Shown here: piece by piece, positions 56,801 through 64,000 of the stretch
Numbering within the stretch: the stretch's first letter is position 1
How the letters are laid out: every line of letters begins with the position of its first letter
Assembly (NCBI RefSeq): GCF_014155765.1
Contig: NZ_SCKT01000003.1
Coordinates: 124,001 to 188,000 of the forward strand
Origin: Pantoea dispersa
Lineage (GTDB): Bacteria > Pseudomonadota > Gammaproteobacteria > Enterobacterales > Enterobacteriaceae
Direction: 5' to 3'
Length of the DNA stretch: 64,000 nt
Notes under the pieces: model-generated
Seen by the model: the letters and a program-made list of their open reading frames with translations, nothing else
Told to the model about the DNA's origin: nothing
The model's database searches: none
Position numbers and translations under genes: made by a program

Positions 56801-56926
56801 GTTGGGCGGCGCGAGATCCGGATACTGTTCCACCGGCAGCGAGATAATGGCCAGCGTGCCACACAGGCACAGCAAAATAGCCAGCACCCAGGCAAAAATG
56901 GGGCGGTCGATAAAAAAGTTCGACAT
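53810..56926 (-). CDS. acrD: RND efflux pump AcrD
   Basis: A 1038-residue HAE1-family inner-membrane pump (E. coli AcrD 1037). Twelve helices, with the proton-relay residues in the [18 protein letters not shown] helix and the loop [18 protein letters not shown]. Two large periplasmic loops include [15 protein letters not shown]. It follows AcrD rather than AcrB in the N-terminus ([16 protein letters not shown]) and in [13 protein letters not shown]. AcrD exports aminoglycosides and other polar drugs with AcrA and TolC. No membrane-fusion partner gene is adjacent, as in E. coli. Confidence 0.93.
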   Translation of the reverse strand: MSNFFIDRPIFAWVLAILLCLCGTLAIISLPVEQYPDLAPPNVRITANYPGASAQTLENTVTQVIEQNMTGIDNLMYMSSNSSNTGQAQITLTFTAGTNPDEARQQVQNQLQSALRKLPAAVQSQGVTVNKTGDSNILMIAFVSTDGSMDKQDIADYVASNIQDPLSRIDGVGQVDAYGSQYAMRIWLDPNKLINYALTTDDVVSAIESQNTQVAVGQVGGLPSVDKQALNATVNAQSMLQTPAQFRAITLKTNTDGSVVTLGDVATIAMGAEKYDFLSRYNGQPASGLGIKLASGANEMNTDKLVRARVAELAQYFPHGLEAKVAFETTPFVKASIKDVVKTLLEAILLVFLVMYLFLQNFRATLIPTIAVPVVLLGTFAVLYACGFSINTLTMFAMVLAIGLLVDDAIVVVENVERIMSEEGLSPRAATRKSMGQIQGALVGIALVLSAVFVPMAFFGGTVGAIYRQFSITIVSAMVLSVLVAMILTPALCSTLLKPLAQGQHHGRRGFFGWFNRHFNASAERYERGVARILLKSGRWLLLYLAIIGVMAFLFIRLPTSFLPLEDRGVFLTQVQLPPGSTLQQTSQVVAKVEDYYLTAEKDNVLSVFSTIGAGPGGNGQNVARLFVRLKDWEQRPGRDRTSFAIIDRATAAFKKIKEARVIASSPPAITGMGSSSGFDMELQDHGGIGHTELMAMRDRLLALADNNPALSRVRHNGLDDSPQLQIDVDQRKAQALGVSLDTINDTLTTAWGSTYVNDFLDRGRVKKVYVQAAPEFRMLPGDINKWYVRNNSGGMVPFSAFATSHWETGSPRLERYNGYSSLEIVGEAANGVSSGTAMDEMEKLVAQLPLGVGFQWTGASYQERLSGSQAPALYAISLLVVFLCLAALYESWSIPFSVMLVVPLGVVGALVATWLRGLENDVYFQVGLLTVIGLSAKNAILIVEFANEINSKGRELLESTLEASRQRLRPILMTSLAFIFGVLPMAISSGAGSGSQHAVGTGVMGGMISATVLAIFFVPLFFVLVRRRFPLRAKPHD

Positions 56927-57121
56927 GAAACCGACACTCCTCAGCTGCGTACTTTGTACTTGTTATTAGTAAAAGCGTGCCGCACGCTGCGCTTCACGCT
57001 GGCGGAGTGCAAGGGCGATCCTGAAAACTCCGGCTGCTGCTTACTGTACGCGGGGCAAATTAGGGAATCGTGGATAAATTATGGAGAAAGTGTAAAAGTC
57101 GCAGCAGCTTTATGTGCGCAA

Positions 57122-57754
57122 TCACACATTGCGGCTCTCCAGCCACAGCACCGTTGCCGCAACGCGGGAACGGACGTCGAGCTTACGCAGCAGGTTGCGG
57201 ATGTGTACCTTTACCGTTTCTTCCGAAATGTGCAGCGTGGCGGCAATCTCTTTGTTGGATAAGCCGCGTGCCACTTCCTGCAACACATCCAGCTCGCGCT
57301 CGGTCAGCTGTCTGAACGGATTGGCGCTGGGCTGGCGGGTCGCCAGATATTCTGCCACCACCTCGCTGAACACGTTCTCGCCCTGTGCGCCGCGCATTAC
57401 CTGCGCCAGCAGCAGTTCCGGTTCGCTGTCTTTGAGCAGATAGCCATCGGCACCGGCATCCACCATGGCGTAAATATCGCTGCGCGCGTCGGACACCGTC
57501 AGCACCAGAATGCGTGCCGCGACGCCCTCGTGGCGCAGCGCCTTCAGCGTATCCAGCCCGGACATGCCCTTCATATTCAGATCGAGCAGGATTACATCCG
57601 GTACCAGACGGCGCGCTTCGGCCAGTGCTTCGGTACCGTTATTCGCCTCAGCCACCACTTCCAGACGCGGTTCCAGCGCCAGCAACTGGCGGATACCGCG
57701 ACGCATCAGCGGATGATCGTCAACGATCATAATAGACAGGGAAGGGTGAGCCAT
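57122..57754 (-). CDS. narP: Nitrate/nitrite response regulator NarP
   Basis: A 210-residue NarL-family regulator. The receiver domain has phosphoacceptor Asp58 in VILLDLNMKG and conserved SIMIVDDHPLMRRGIRQLL. A LuxR-type helix-turn-helix follows (about 148-205: LTERELDVLQEVARGLSNKEIA, then SEETVKVHIRNLLRKL). The sequence is closer to NarP than NarL (LLDLNMKGMSGLDTL, VRSRVAATVLWL). It lies 41 bases after narQ on the same strand, with its own GGAG site, forming a narQP operon upstream of acrD. Confidence 0.9.
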   Translation of the reverse strand: MAHPSLSIMIVDDHPLMRRGIRQLLALEPRLEVVAEANNGTEALAEARRLVPDVILLDLNMKGMSGLDTLKALRHEGVAARILVLTVSDARSDIYAMVDAGADGYLLKDSEPELLLAQVMRGAQGENVFSEVVAEYLATRQPSANPFRQLTERELDVLQEVARGLSNKEIAATLHISEETVKVHIRNLLRKLDVRSRVAATVLWLESRNV

Positions 57755-57795
57755 AGGTTCTCCAGAGTTTCAATCCATTTGCTAAGTGTAATGCG

Positions 57796-59484
57796 TTAAG
57801 CCAGCCGGTGCGCGGGGCGGGCGGGAAAACGCAGCGTGACGCAGGTGCCCTGCGCCTGCGGGGTAATCAGTAAGCTGCCGGCGAGACGCGCCGCGCGCTC
57901 GGCCATGATGGTCAGCCCGTAGTGGCCCGGCGGCTCTTCCACGCTGTTGATACCGCAGCCGTCATCTTCGATGGTCAGCAGGTGCTCATCATCAGCGACA
58001 CGCTGATAGCGAATCTGAATCTGCTGCGCCTGCGCGTGGCGAATTGCGTTGAGCAGCGCCTCGCGCGCAATCTGCAGCACGTGCACCTGCTGCTGGGCAT
58101 CCAGCGTTTGCAGGCCAGGCTGATAGTCAAAGGTAATCGCCGCCTGCGACTGCTCCTGCAGCGGGGCGATCATCGCCTGCATCGCCTGCACTAAATCGGC
58201 CTGTTCAATGCTCAGGCGGAAGGTGGTGAGCAGCTCGCGCAGCTGCTGATAGGCCTCGGCCAGCGCGCGATCGAAATCGGCGATGATCGCCTGTGCCTGT
58301 GGCTGGCTGCTATCGACATTACGCCGCAGCAGCGTCAGCTGGATACGCAGAAAAGAGAGCGACTGCGCCAGCGAATCGTGCAGCTCGCGCGCAATGGTGG
58401 CGCGCTCTTCAATCAGCAGCATCTGCTGATACTGCTTCTGCGTCTGCCAGATCCACAGTGCACGCGCCAGCATGTTGGCCAGGCTGTGCATTAGCTCATC
58501 GGCCGGCGGCGCGCGGCGGGTTTGCCAGCACAGTTCGCCGAGGCGCTGCTCCTCCTGCTGCAGCGGCAGCCGCTGCCAGCTGAGATCGTCGGCGGGCACG
58601 CCAGCCTGAAAGGCGATATCCTCGCTGGCGATTTGCAGCACCTCCAGTGCTTCCCGTCGCTGCACCAGCCGCAGCAGGCCCTGGAACAGCTCGGGATTGA
58701 GCGGGCTGCCGGTGAGAATCTGCGAGCTTTCATACAGCAGCGACAGCGTACGGTTGGCCTGGGTTAAATCTTCGGTTTTATTGCGCACCGCGCACTCCAG
58801 CAGGCGATAGTGCGAATGCAGCCGCTCCGCCATGGTGGTAAACGCCTGCGCCAGCACGCCCAGCTCGTTGGGCTGATGCACGGAAAGCGGCGGAAAACTG
58901 AAGTTGGCCTGCTCGACGTATTGACTGGCGGTGACCAGCGAATCGAGCGGACGCACCACGTTGCGGCGAATAAAGCCAATGCTCCACAGCGCCAGCGCGA
59001 CAATCGCCAGAAAGCCGAACAGGCTGCTGGCGGCCACCAGATGCATTTTCAGCTCGGCATAGTGCTGCACCGCCAGCACGAAGCGGTCAATCTCACTGAC
59101 GTAGCCCGCCACGCGCTGCTGGTACACCTGCGCCCGCGCCGGCTGCAGCGTCTCCTGCAGTACCGGCCAGCTGTCGCGCAGATAGCGGTAGCGGCTGCTG
59201 ACTTCAATCGGTACCCACGGACGCTCCAGATGCTGCAGCGCCGGTGACTCCAGCGTCTGCTGATATTGCTGCATATGGTGCGCCAGCTGCTGCGGATCGC
59301 GCGTGCTGTCCCACGCCTGCCGGTAGATTTGCATGCGCAGCGAGCCGGCGACATTCACCGCTTCGGCATCGCGCAAACTGCTGGAGAGCGTCATCAGCGC
59401 CAGGCCGGTGGTTAACAGCGACAGCAGCACAATCGCGCTGAGCGCGCGGGCAATGGTGCGGGTAACGGGACGTTTCACTATCAC
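57796..59484 (-). CDS. narQ: Nitrate/nitrite sensor kinase NarQ
   Basis: A 562-residue HPK7-type sensor. TM1 is at about 13-33. The periplasmic nitrate-binding P-box is visible as RDAEAVNVAGSLRMQIYR (38-55). TM2 at about 150-168 is followed by HAMP, a cysteine-poor central module, and the kinase core with phospho-His369 in IARELHDSLAQ. The ATP-binding GHYGLTIMAERA is near the C-terminus. The start MIVKRPV is the same as E. coli NarQ (566). It should phosphorylate NarP encoded next to it and thus control nap downstream. Confidence 0.94.
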   Translation of the reverse strand: MIVKRPVTRTIARALSAIVLLSLLTTGLALMTLSSSLRDAEAVNVAGSLRMQIYRQAWDSTRDPQQLAHHMQQYQQTLESPALQHLERPWVPIEVSSRYRYLRDSWPVLQETLQPARAQVYQQRVAGYVSEIDRFVLAVQHYAELKMHLVAASSLFGFLAIVALALWSIGFIRRNVVRPLDSLVTASQYVEQANFSFPPLSVHQPNELGVLAQAFTTMAERLHSHYRLLECAVRNKTEDLTQANRTLSLLYESSQILTGSPLNPELFQGLLRLVQRREALEVLQIASEDIAFQAGVPADDLSWQRLPLQQEEQRLGELCWQTRRAPPADELMHSLANMLARALWIWQTQKQYQQMLLIEERATIARELHDSLAQSLSFLRIQLTLLRRNVDSSQPQAQAIIADFDRALAEAYQQLRELLTTFRLSIEQADLVQAMQAMIAPLQEQSQAAITFDYQPGLQTLDAQQQVHVLQIAREALLNAIRHAQAQQIQIRYQRVADDEHLLTIEDDGCGINSVEEPPGHYGLTIMAERAARLAGSLLITPQAQGTCVTLRFPARPAHRLA

Positions 59485-59723
59485 AATAATAACCCTTACA
59501 AGAGCGGGGGATTATAAGTCAGCCGCAGCGCGGGTGCGAGCGCGAAATTGACACATCTGGTTACTTTTATCAGAGAAACTCACCGCGGTTTACGTTTCCC
59601 TGGATTAACCGCGTTTGGCTGGCGAAATATTGAACGCCTTTACCGCCCGCGCAGCCTGGTTTGCACTGGCTCGCCGATACTTTGACGCGTAACCCTTTTC
59701 CCGCACGACAACAGGAGCACCTC

Positions 59724-59996
59724 ATGAAGACACGTTATGCCGTAATGACTGCTGCACTGCTTGCCAGCGCATCGTTTACTACCTTTGCCGCCTCGCCGTT
59801 GAGCGAGGCACAAACCCAGGACCTGCAAAGCAGCGGCACCGTTTCGGTGAGCGGCGTGCGCGGTTCGCTGGATGACGCCACCCGTCAGCTGTCGCAAAAA
59901 GCGGAAGAGATGGGCGCCAGTCATTATCGCGTCATTGGCATGCAGAATCCGGGCGATTCCAGCATGTGGAGCGGCAGCGCCGAGATTTACCGTTAA
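59724..59996 (+). CDS. YdgH/BhsA/McbA-like (DUF1471) periplasmic protein
   Basis: A 90-residue exported protein. The signal peptide (1 to about 22) ends TTFAA. The DUF1471 core begins with SGTVSVSGVRGSLDDATRQLSQKAEEMGASHYRVIG and ends GSAEIYR. Paralogues (YhcN, BhsA, McbA, YahO) respond to acid, peroxide or biofilm stress; which one this is cannot be decided. The start at 59724 has CAGGAG at 7 bases. Divergent from narQ. Confidence 0.85.
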   Translation: MKTRYAVMTAALLASASFTTFAASPLSEAQTQDLQSSGTVSVSGVRGSLDDATRQLSQKAEEMGASHYRVIGMQNPGDSSMWSGSAEIYR

Positions 59997-60044
59997 TGCC
60001 CTTCATTATTCCCCTCTGGTAGTTTTTTCCTGTAGCCACCGATT

Positions 60045-60072
60045 ACCGGCCACCCCACAGGCCGGTTTTTTT
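60045..60072 (+). terminator. Terminator after the DUF1471 gene
   Basis: The perfect stem ACCGGCC / GGCCGGT with an 8-base loop is followed by seven T residues. Confidence 0.82.
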
Positions 60073-60286
60073 GTGCGTCGCGACGGATTATTACAAATCA
60101 ACCCGTGCAGTCAGCCAGTATATTTTGCTTCGTTCATGCAGAACGGGTAGGATTCATCGCCGTAATTTCCCGGCTCGCCGCGCGGCATCGTTCCGCCGCT
60201 CAGGGGCCGGTTTTACCCCATTTCGCACTGCCCGGCGCAATCGATTGGTTACGCGGTGATTGATGGACAGGACAAACAGGAAAGCT

Positions 60287-61789
60287 ATGAAATCTACTAA
60301 AAAAACGCCAGCCGAACAGCGTGCTGCGAGAAGGCGCTGGCTTAACTCTCACGACACGGGTTACCACAAAGCGATGGGTAACCGTCAGGTACAAATGATC
60401 GCCATTGGCGGCGCTATCGGTACCGGTCTGTTCCTCGGTGCCGGCGCGCGTCTGCAGATGGCCGGTCCGGCACTGGCACTGGTGTATCTGGTGTGCGGTA
60501 TCTTCTCCTTCTTTATTCTCCGTGCGTTGGGCGAGCTGGTGTTGCATCGCCCTTCCAGCGGCAGCTTTGTTTCGTACGCGCGTGAATTCCTCGGGGAAAA
60601 AGCGTCCTACGTTGCAGGCTGGATGTATTTCGTTAACTGGGCGATGACCGGTATCGTCGATATCACCGCGGTGGCGCTTTACATGCATTACTGGGGCGCG
60701 TTTGGCGATGTGCCGCAGTGGGTGTTTGCGCTGGGCGCGCTGGCGATTGTCGGCACCATGAACATGATCGGCGTGAAATGGTTCGCCGAGATGGAATTCT
60801 GGTTCGCGCTGGTGAAAGTGCTGGCTATCGTGGTGTTCCTGATAGTCGGCGTGGTGTTCCTCGGCAGCGGTAAACCGCTGGACGGCAACACCACCGGCTT
60901 CCATCTGATCACCGACAACGGCGGGCTGTTCCCGCACGGTCTGCTGCCGGCGCTGGTGCTGGTACAGGGCGTGGTGTTTGCCTTCGCCTCGATTGAACTG
61001 GTGGGCACGGCGGCGGGCGAGTGTAAAGACCCGAAAACCATGCTGCCGAAAGCCATCAACAGCGTGATCTGGCGTATCGGTCTGTTCTATGTGGGTTCCG
61101 TGGTGCTGCTGGTACTGCTGCTGCCGTGGAACGCCTATCAGGCCGGTCAAAGTCCGTTCGTCACCTTCTTCTCCAAACTGGGCGTGCCCTACATTGGCAG
61201 CGTGATGAACATCGTGGTGCTGAGTGCGGCGCTGTCGAGCCTGAACTCGGGCCTGTACTCCACCGGACGTATTCTGCGTTCAATGTCGATGGGCGGCTCG
61301 GCGCCGCAGTTCATGTCGAAGATGAGTAAGCAGCAGGTGCCGTACGCCGGTATCCTGGTGACCATCGGCGTGTACGTGATCGGCGTGGTGCTCAACTACT
61401 ACGTTCCGTCACAGGTGTTTGAGATCGTCCTGAACGTGGCGTCACTGGGGATTATCTCCTCGTGGGCGTTCATCGTGGTGTGCCAGATGCGTCTGCGCAA
61501 AGCCATCAAAGAGGGCAAAGCAGAAGATGTCAGCTTCAAGCTGCCGTGGGCGCCGGTTACCTCGTGGCTGACGCTGCTGTTCCTGGTGAGCGTGCTGGTG
61601 CTGATGGCGTTTGACTACCCGAACGGCACTTACACCATTGCTTCAATTCCGCTGATTGCCGTGCTGCTGGTGCTCGGCTGGTTTGGCGTGCGTAAGCGCG
61701 TGCAGGCGGAGGCGATGAAAGAGCACGAGCATCATCATTACGATCAGGATGATGCGGCGCCTAAACTGGCGGAAGACAACGCGCGTTAA
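60287..61789 (+). CDS. ansP: L-asparagine permease
   Basis: A 500-residue, 12-helix amino-acid permease (APC/AAT family) closely matching E. coli AnsP (499), for example RRWLNSHDTGYHKAMGNRQVQMIAIGGAIGTGLFLGAG and FASIELVGTAAGECKDP. A proton symporter for asparagine. The ATG at 60287 has AGGAAA upstream; in-frame ATGs at 60260 and 60263 lack one. A histidine/aspartate-rich C-terminal tail (KEHEHHHYDQDD) differs from E. coli. Confidence 0.93.
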   Translation: MKSTKKTPAEQRAARRRWLNSHDTGYHKAMGNRQVQMIAIGGAIGTGLFLGAGARLQMAGPALALVYLVCGIFSFFILRALGELVLHRPSSGSFVSYAREFLGEKASYVAGWMYFVNWAMTGIVDITAVALYMHYWGAFGDVPQWVFALGALAIVGTMNMIGVKWFAEMEFWFALVKVLAIVVFLIVGVVFLGSGKPLDGNTTGFHLITDNGGLFPHGLLPALVLVQGVVFAFASIELVGTAAGECKDPKTMLPKAINSVIWRIGLFYVGSVVLLVLLLPWNAYQAGQSPFVTFFSKLGVPYIGSVMNIVVLSAALSSLNSGLYSTGRILRSMSMGGSAPQFMSKMSKQQVPYAGILVTIGVYVIGVVLNYYVPSQVFEIVLNVASLGIISSWAFIVVCQMRLRKAIKEGKAEDVSFKLPWAPVTSWLTLLFLVSVLVLMAFDYPNGTYTIASIPLIAVLLVLGWFGVRKRVQAEAMKEHEHHHYDQDDAAPKLAEDNAR

Positions 61790-61809
61790 TCGCAGCGATG
61801 CTCACCTGC

Positions 61810-61836
61810 GGGGGCCAGTCGGCCCCCGTTTTTATT
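61810..61836 (+). terminator. Terminator of ansP
   Basis: The GC-rich stem CGGGGGCC / GGCCCCCG with loop AGTC is followed by TTTTTATTT, 18 bases after the ansP stop. Confidence 0.88.
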
Positions 61837-61851
61837 TCAATTCTCCTTCTC

Positions 61852-61915
61852 TTGATCCCGCATCGGGAATTACACCTTTCGGGTGATATAGCCCTTCATA
61901 ACCTCAGGTTATTTT
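61852..61915 (+). promoter_or_regulatory. Candidate nap promoter with FNR- and NarP-like sites
   Basis: TTGATCCCGCATCG (61852-61865) resembles an FNR half-site pair with one base too many. TACACCTTTCGGGTGA (61871-61886) resembles paired NarP heptamers imperfectly. Their centres are 20 bases apart and about 63 and 43 bases before a start expected from the -10-like TATTTT (61910-61915). This matches the layout of the E. coli napF promoter (about -64 and -44). Confidence 0.4.
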
Positions 61916-61952
61916 ACGCACTATCTCTACATCCCCGCATTGAGGTGAGCCG

Positions 61953-62423
61953 ATGGCGCTGTCGCGACGTGAACTCTTTACCGGGCAGCGCGTCATGCCT
62001 GCCGGCGGTATCGCGTTGCCGTGGTGGCGGGGAGAGAGCGGCTGTGACGGCTGCGCCCGCTGCGTACAAGCCTGCGAGAGCGGCATTATCCGCATCGCCG
62101 CCGGCGAAGCGCCGCAGCTCGACTTTCTGCAGGGGGAATGCACCTTTTGCGCCGCCTGTGCCGACGTCTGCCCGCAGCCGCTGTTTCAGCCGCGCGACAC
62201 TGAACCTTTTAGCCGGCGCATCCGCATCGACAGCCGCTGTATCGCTTTTCTCGGCGTTAATTGTCGCAGCTGCCAGGAGAGTTGTGAGCAGCAGGCGATC
62301 CGTTTTCGCCTGATGCCCAACGGCATCGGCCAGCCGGAAATCCTTCCGCAACACTGCACCGGCTGTGGCGCCTGTATCGCGCCGTGTCCGGTCTCAGCCA
62401 CAGGACTGCATCATGACGAATAA
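61953..62423 (+). CDS. napF: Ferredoxin-type accessory protein NapF
   Basis: A 156-residue iron-sulfur protein for periplasmic nitrate reductase. Cysteine clusters are at 31/34/37/41, 63/66/69/73, 104/107/111 and 135/138/141/145, for several [4Fe-4S] centres. It acts in the cytoplasm on NapA before export. GAGGTGAG precedes the ATG. Overlaps napD by 11 bases. Confidence 0.95.
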   Translation: MALSRRELFTGQRVMPAGGIALPWWRGESGCDGCARCVQACESGIIRIAAGEAPQLDFLQGECTFCAACADVCPQPLFQPRDTEPFSRRIRIDSRCIAFLGVNCRSCQESCEQQAIRFRLMPNGIGQPEILPQHCTGCGACIAPCPVSATGLHHDE

Positions 62424-62691
62424 TGACAGCTGGCACGTATGTGGCCTGGTGATCCAGGCACGTCCGACCGCGATCGCGGCGGTGCGGCAGGCGCTACTGA
62501 ACTTTGCCGACAGCGACATCGCGGCGGAAGATGCCGCACGCGGCACGCTGGCGCTAACGCTGGGCGCGGCCGACAGCGCCACGCTGCTGAGCAACATTGA
62601 AGCCACCCGCAACATCCCGGATGTGCTGGCGGTATCGCTGGTTTATCACCAGCAAGACGAAATTGAAGAACCCTGTAAGGAAGCATCATGA
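62413..62691 (+). CDS. napD: NapA signal-peptide chaperone NapD
   Basis: A 92-residue protein with the NapD ferredoxin-like fold ([22 protein letters not shown], then [23 protein letters not shown]). NapD binds the twin-arginine signal of NapA and delays its export. The start is ATG 62413; extension to 62365 is rejected. Overlaps napF and napA (ATGA). Confidence 0.93.
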   Translation: MTNNDSWHVCGLVIQARPTAIAAVRQALLNFADSDIAAEDAARGTLALTLGAADSATLLSNIEATRNIPDVLAVSLVYHQQDEIEEPCKEAS

Positions 62692-64000
62692 ACCTGAGTC
62701 GTCGTGATTTTATGAAGGCCAATGCGGCGGCTGCTGCTGCAACGGCTGCTGGTCTCACCATTCCGACCGTGACCAAAGCGGCCACCAGCCTGGCTGAGCC
62801 GATTCGCTGGGAAAAAGCGCCGTGCCGGTTTTGCGGCACCGGCTGTGGCGTGCTGGTCGGCACGCAGAATGGCCGCGTGGTCGCCTCGCAGGGCGATCCG
62901 CAGGCGGAGGTTAATCGCGGTCTGAACTGCATCAAAGGCTACTTCCTGCCGAAGATCATGTACGGCAAAGATCGTCTGACCCAGCCGCTGCTGCGCATGA
63001 CCGACGGCAAATTCGATAAGAACGGCGAGTTTACCCCGGTAAGCTGGGATCAGGCGTTCGACATCATGGAAGCGAAGTTTAAGGCGGCGCTGAAAGCCAA
63101 CGGCCCGGAATCGGTCGGCATGTTTGGCTCCGGCCAGTGGACCGTATGGGAAGGTTACGCTGCATCAAAGCTGATGAAAGCCGGCTTCCGCACCAACAAC
63201 CTCGATCCGAACGCGCGCCACTGCATGGCGTCTGCGGTGGTGGGCTTTATGCGCACCTTCGGCATGGACGAACCGATGGGCTGCTACGATGACATCGAGC
63301 AGGCCGATGCGTTTGTGCTGTGGGGATCGAACATGGCCGAGATGCACCCGATTCTCTGGTCACGCCTGACCGCGCGTCGTCTCAGCAATGACAACGTCAA
63401 AGTGGCGGTGCTGTCGACCTATCGCCACCGCAGCTTCGAGCTGGCCGATAACGCCATCGTCTTCACGCCGCAGAGCGATCTGGCGATCCTCAACTTCATC
63501 GCTAACTACATCATTCAGAACAATAAAGTCGATAAAACCTTCCTGCAGAATCACGTCACGCTGCGTAAAGGCGTGACGGATATCGGCTACGGTTTGCGCC
63601 CGACCAATCCGCTGCAGGCGGCGGCGAAAAATCCGGACAACGGCGAGTCGACGCCGATCAGCTTCGATGAATATGCGAAATTTGTTGCGGAATACACGGT
63701 GGAAAAAGCCAGCGCCATGAGCGGCGTAGAGCAGGATCAGCTGATCGCGCTGGCGGAGCTGTACGCCGATCCGAACGTCAAGGTGGTCTCTTACTGGACC
63801 ATGGGCTTTAACCAGCATACGCGCGGCGTGTGGGCGAACAACCAGTGCTACAACATCCACCTGCTGACAGGCAAGATTTCCCGTCCGGGCACCGGACCGT
63901 TCTCGCTCACCGGCCAGCCATCGGCCTGTGGCACCGCGCGTGAAGTGGGCACGTTTGCGCACCGTCTGCCAGCCGACATGGTGGTGAACAATGACAAACA
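62688..64000 (+). CDS. napA: Periplasmic nitrate reductase catalytic subunit NapA, partial
   Basis: The first 437 or so residues of a protein of about 828; it runs off the window. The twin-arginine signal [19 protein letters not shown] directs folded export. [4Fe-4S] ligands are Cys46, Cys49, Cys53 and Cys81, and the molybdenum ligand is Cys179 in [13 protein letters not shown]. Molybdopterin-binding segments such as [13 protein letters not shown] and [15 protein letters not shown] are intact. It reduces nitrate to nitrite in the periplasm. Third gene of the nap operon. Confidence 0.97.
   Translation, partial: MNLSRRDFMKANAAAAAATAAGLTIPTVTKAATSLAEPIRWEKAPCRFCGTGCGVLVGTQNGRVVASQGDPQAEVNRGLNCIKGYFLPKIMYGKDRLTQPLLRMTDGKFDKNGEFTPVSWDQAFDIMEAKFKAALKANGPESVGMFGSGQWTVWEGYAASKLMKAGFRTNNLDPNARHCMASAVVGFMRTFGMDEPMGCYDDIEQADAFVLWGSNMAEMHPILWSRLTARRLSNDNVKVAVLSTYRHRSFELADNAIVFTPQSDLAILNFIANYIIQNNKVDKTFLQNHVTLRKGVTDIGYGLRPTNPLQAAAKNPDNGESTPISFDEYAKFVAEYTVEKASAMSGVEQDQLIALAELYADPNVKVVSYWTMGFNQHTRGVWANNQCYNIHLLTGKISRPGTGPFSLTGQPSACGTAREVGTFAHRLPADMVVNNDK

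Noticed and set aside
60200-61150. 316-codon minus-strand frame opposite ansP
   Set aside because: Antisense to a near-identical AnsP sequence; no independent support.

Overview
The window looks like chromosome from a member of the Enterobacterales. Gene order and protein sequences follow the Escherichia coli xseA-guaBA ... ppx-ppk ... purMN-upp-uraA-hda-yfgD-bepA ... bcp-gcvR-dapA-bamC-purC-ypfJ-tmcA-ypfH-ypfN-dapE-yffB-ypfM-acrD-narQ block. GC-rich coding DNA, a PQQ-linked dehydrogenase, protealysin with its inhibitor and an enlarged Pst-type transporter point to Erwiniaceae (Pantoea or Erwinia-like). The family assignment is inference; the order is near certain. No rRNA, tRNA, CRISPR array, insertion sequence or prophage was seen.

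Layout. 1-2.6 kb: end of a PQQ dehydrogenase, a KGG stress protein, and protealysin with its overlapping inhibitor gene. 2.7-7.3 kb: xseA facing away from guaB-guaA (purine synthesis). 7.4-15.6 kb: an accessory stretch holding two LysR-controlled small-molecule gene sets, an uncharacterised two-helix membrane protein and a DUF3750 protein. 15.7-27.2 kb: yodC-like, mgtE, yfgG, a tandem repeat array, tehB, the polyphosphate pair ppk-ppx and a divergent pstC-pstA-pstB-like operon without pstS or phoU. 27.3-34.1 kb: purMN, upp-uraA, hda, yfgD, bepA, separated by palindromic repeats. 34.2-43.5 kb: an accessory block where E. coli has perM and the hyf-focB genes. It holds twin DsrE-like proteins, a LacI regulator with a five-gene ABC importer/phosphodiesterase operon, and a diguanylate cyclase. 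43.5-56.9 kb: conserved core (bcp to acrD), including the 19-residue gene ypfM. 57.1-64 kb: narQ-narP as one operon, a DUF1471 protein, ansP, and the start of the periplasmic nitrate reductase operon napFDA, which runs off the window.

How the genes work together. Purine synthesis genes (guaBA, purMN, purC) each have a PurR-like operator upstream. upp-uraA salvages uracil. ppk/ppx make and degrade polyphosphate beside an atypical phosphate-type ABC transporter. dapA and dapE serve lysine and peptidoglycan synthesis; bamC and bepA serve outer-membrane assembly. narQP encodes the nitrate sensor and regulator expected to control nap.

The main candidates for new biology are the PstS-less enlarged Pst transporter, the LacI-regulated importer with a GpdQ-like phosphodiesterase and a near-perfect 22-bp operator, the paired membrane-anchored DsrE-like proteins, and the 162-bp tandem array with its 40-bp palindrome. 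Starts were chosen from Shine-Dalgarno spacing, overlaps and family length. These include a CTG start for hda, TTG for gcvR, and GTG for purM, the protealysin inhibitor, yfgG, the phosphodiesterase and the two-helix membrane protein.
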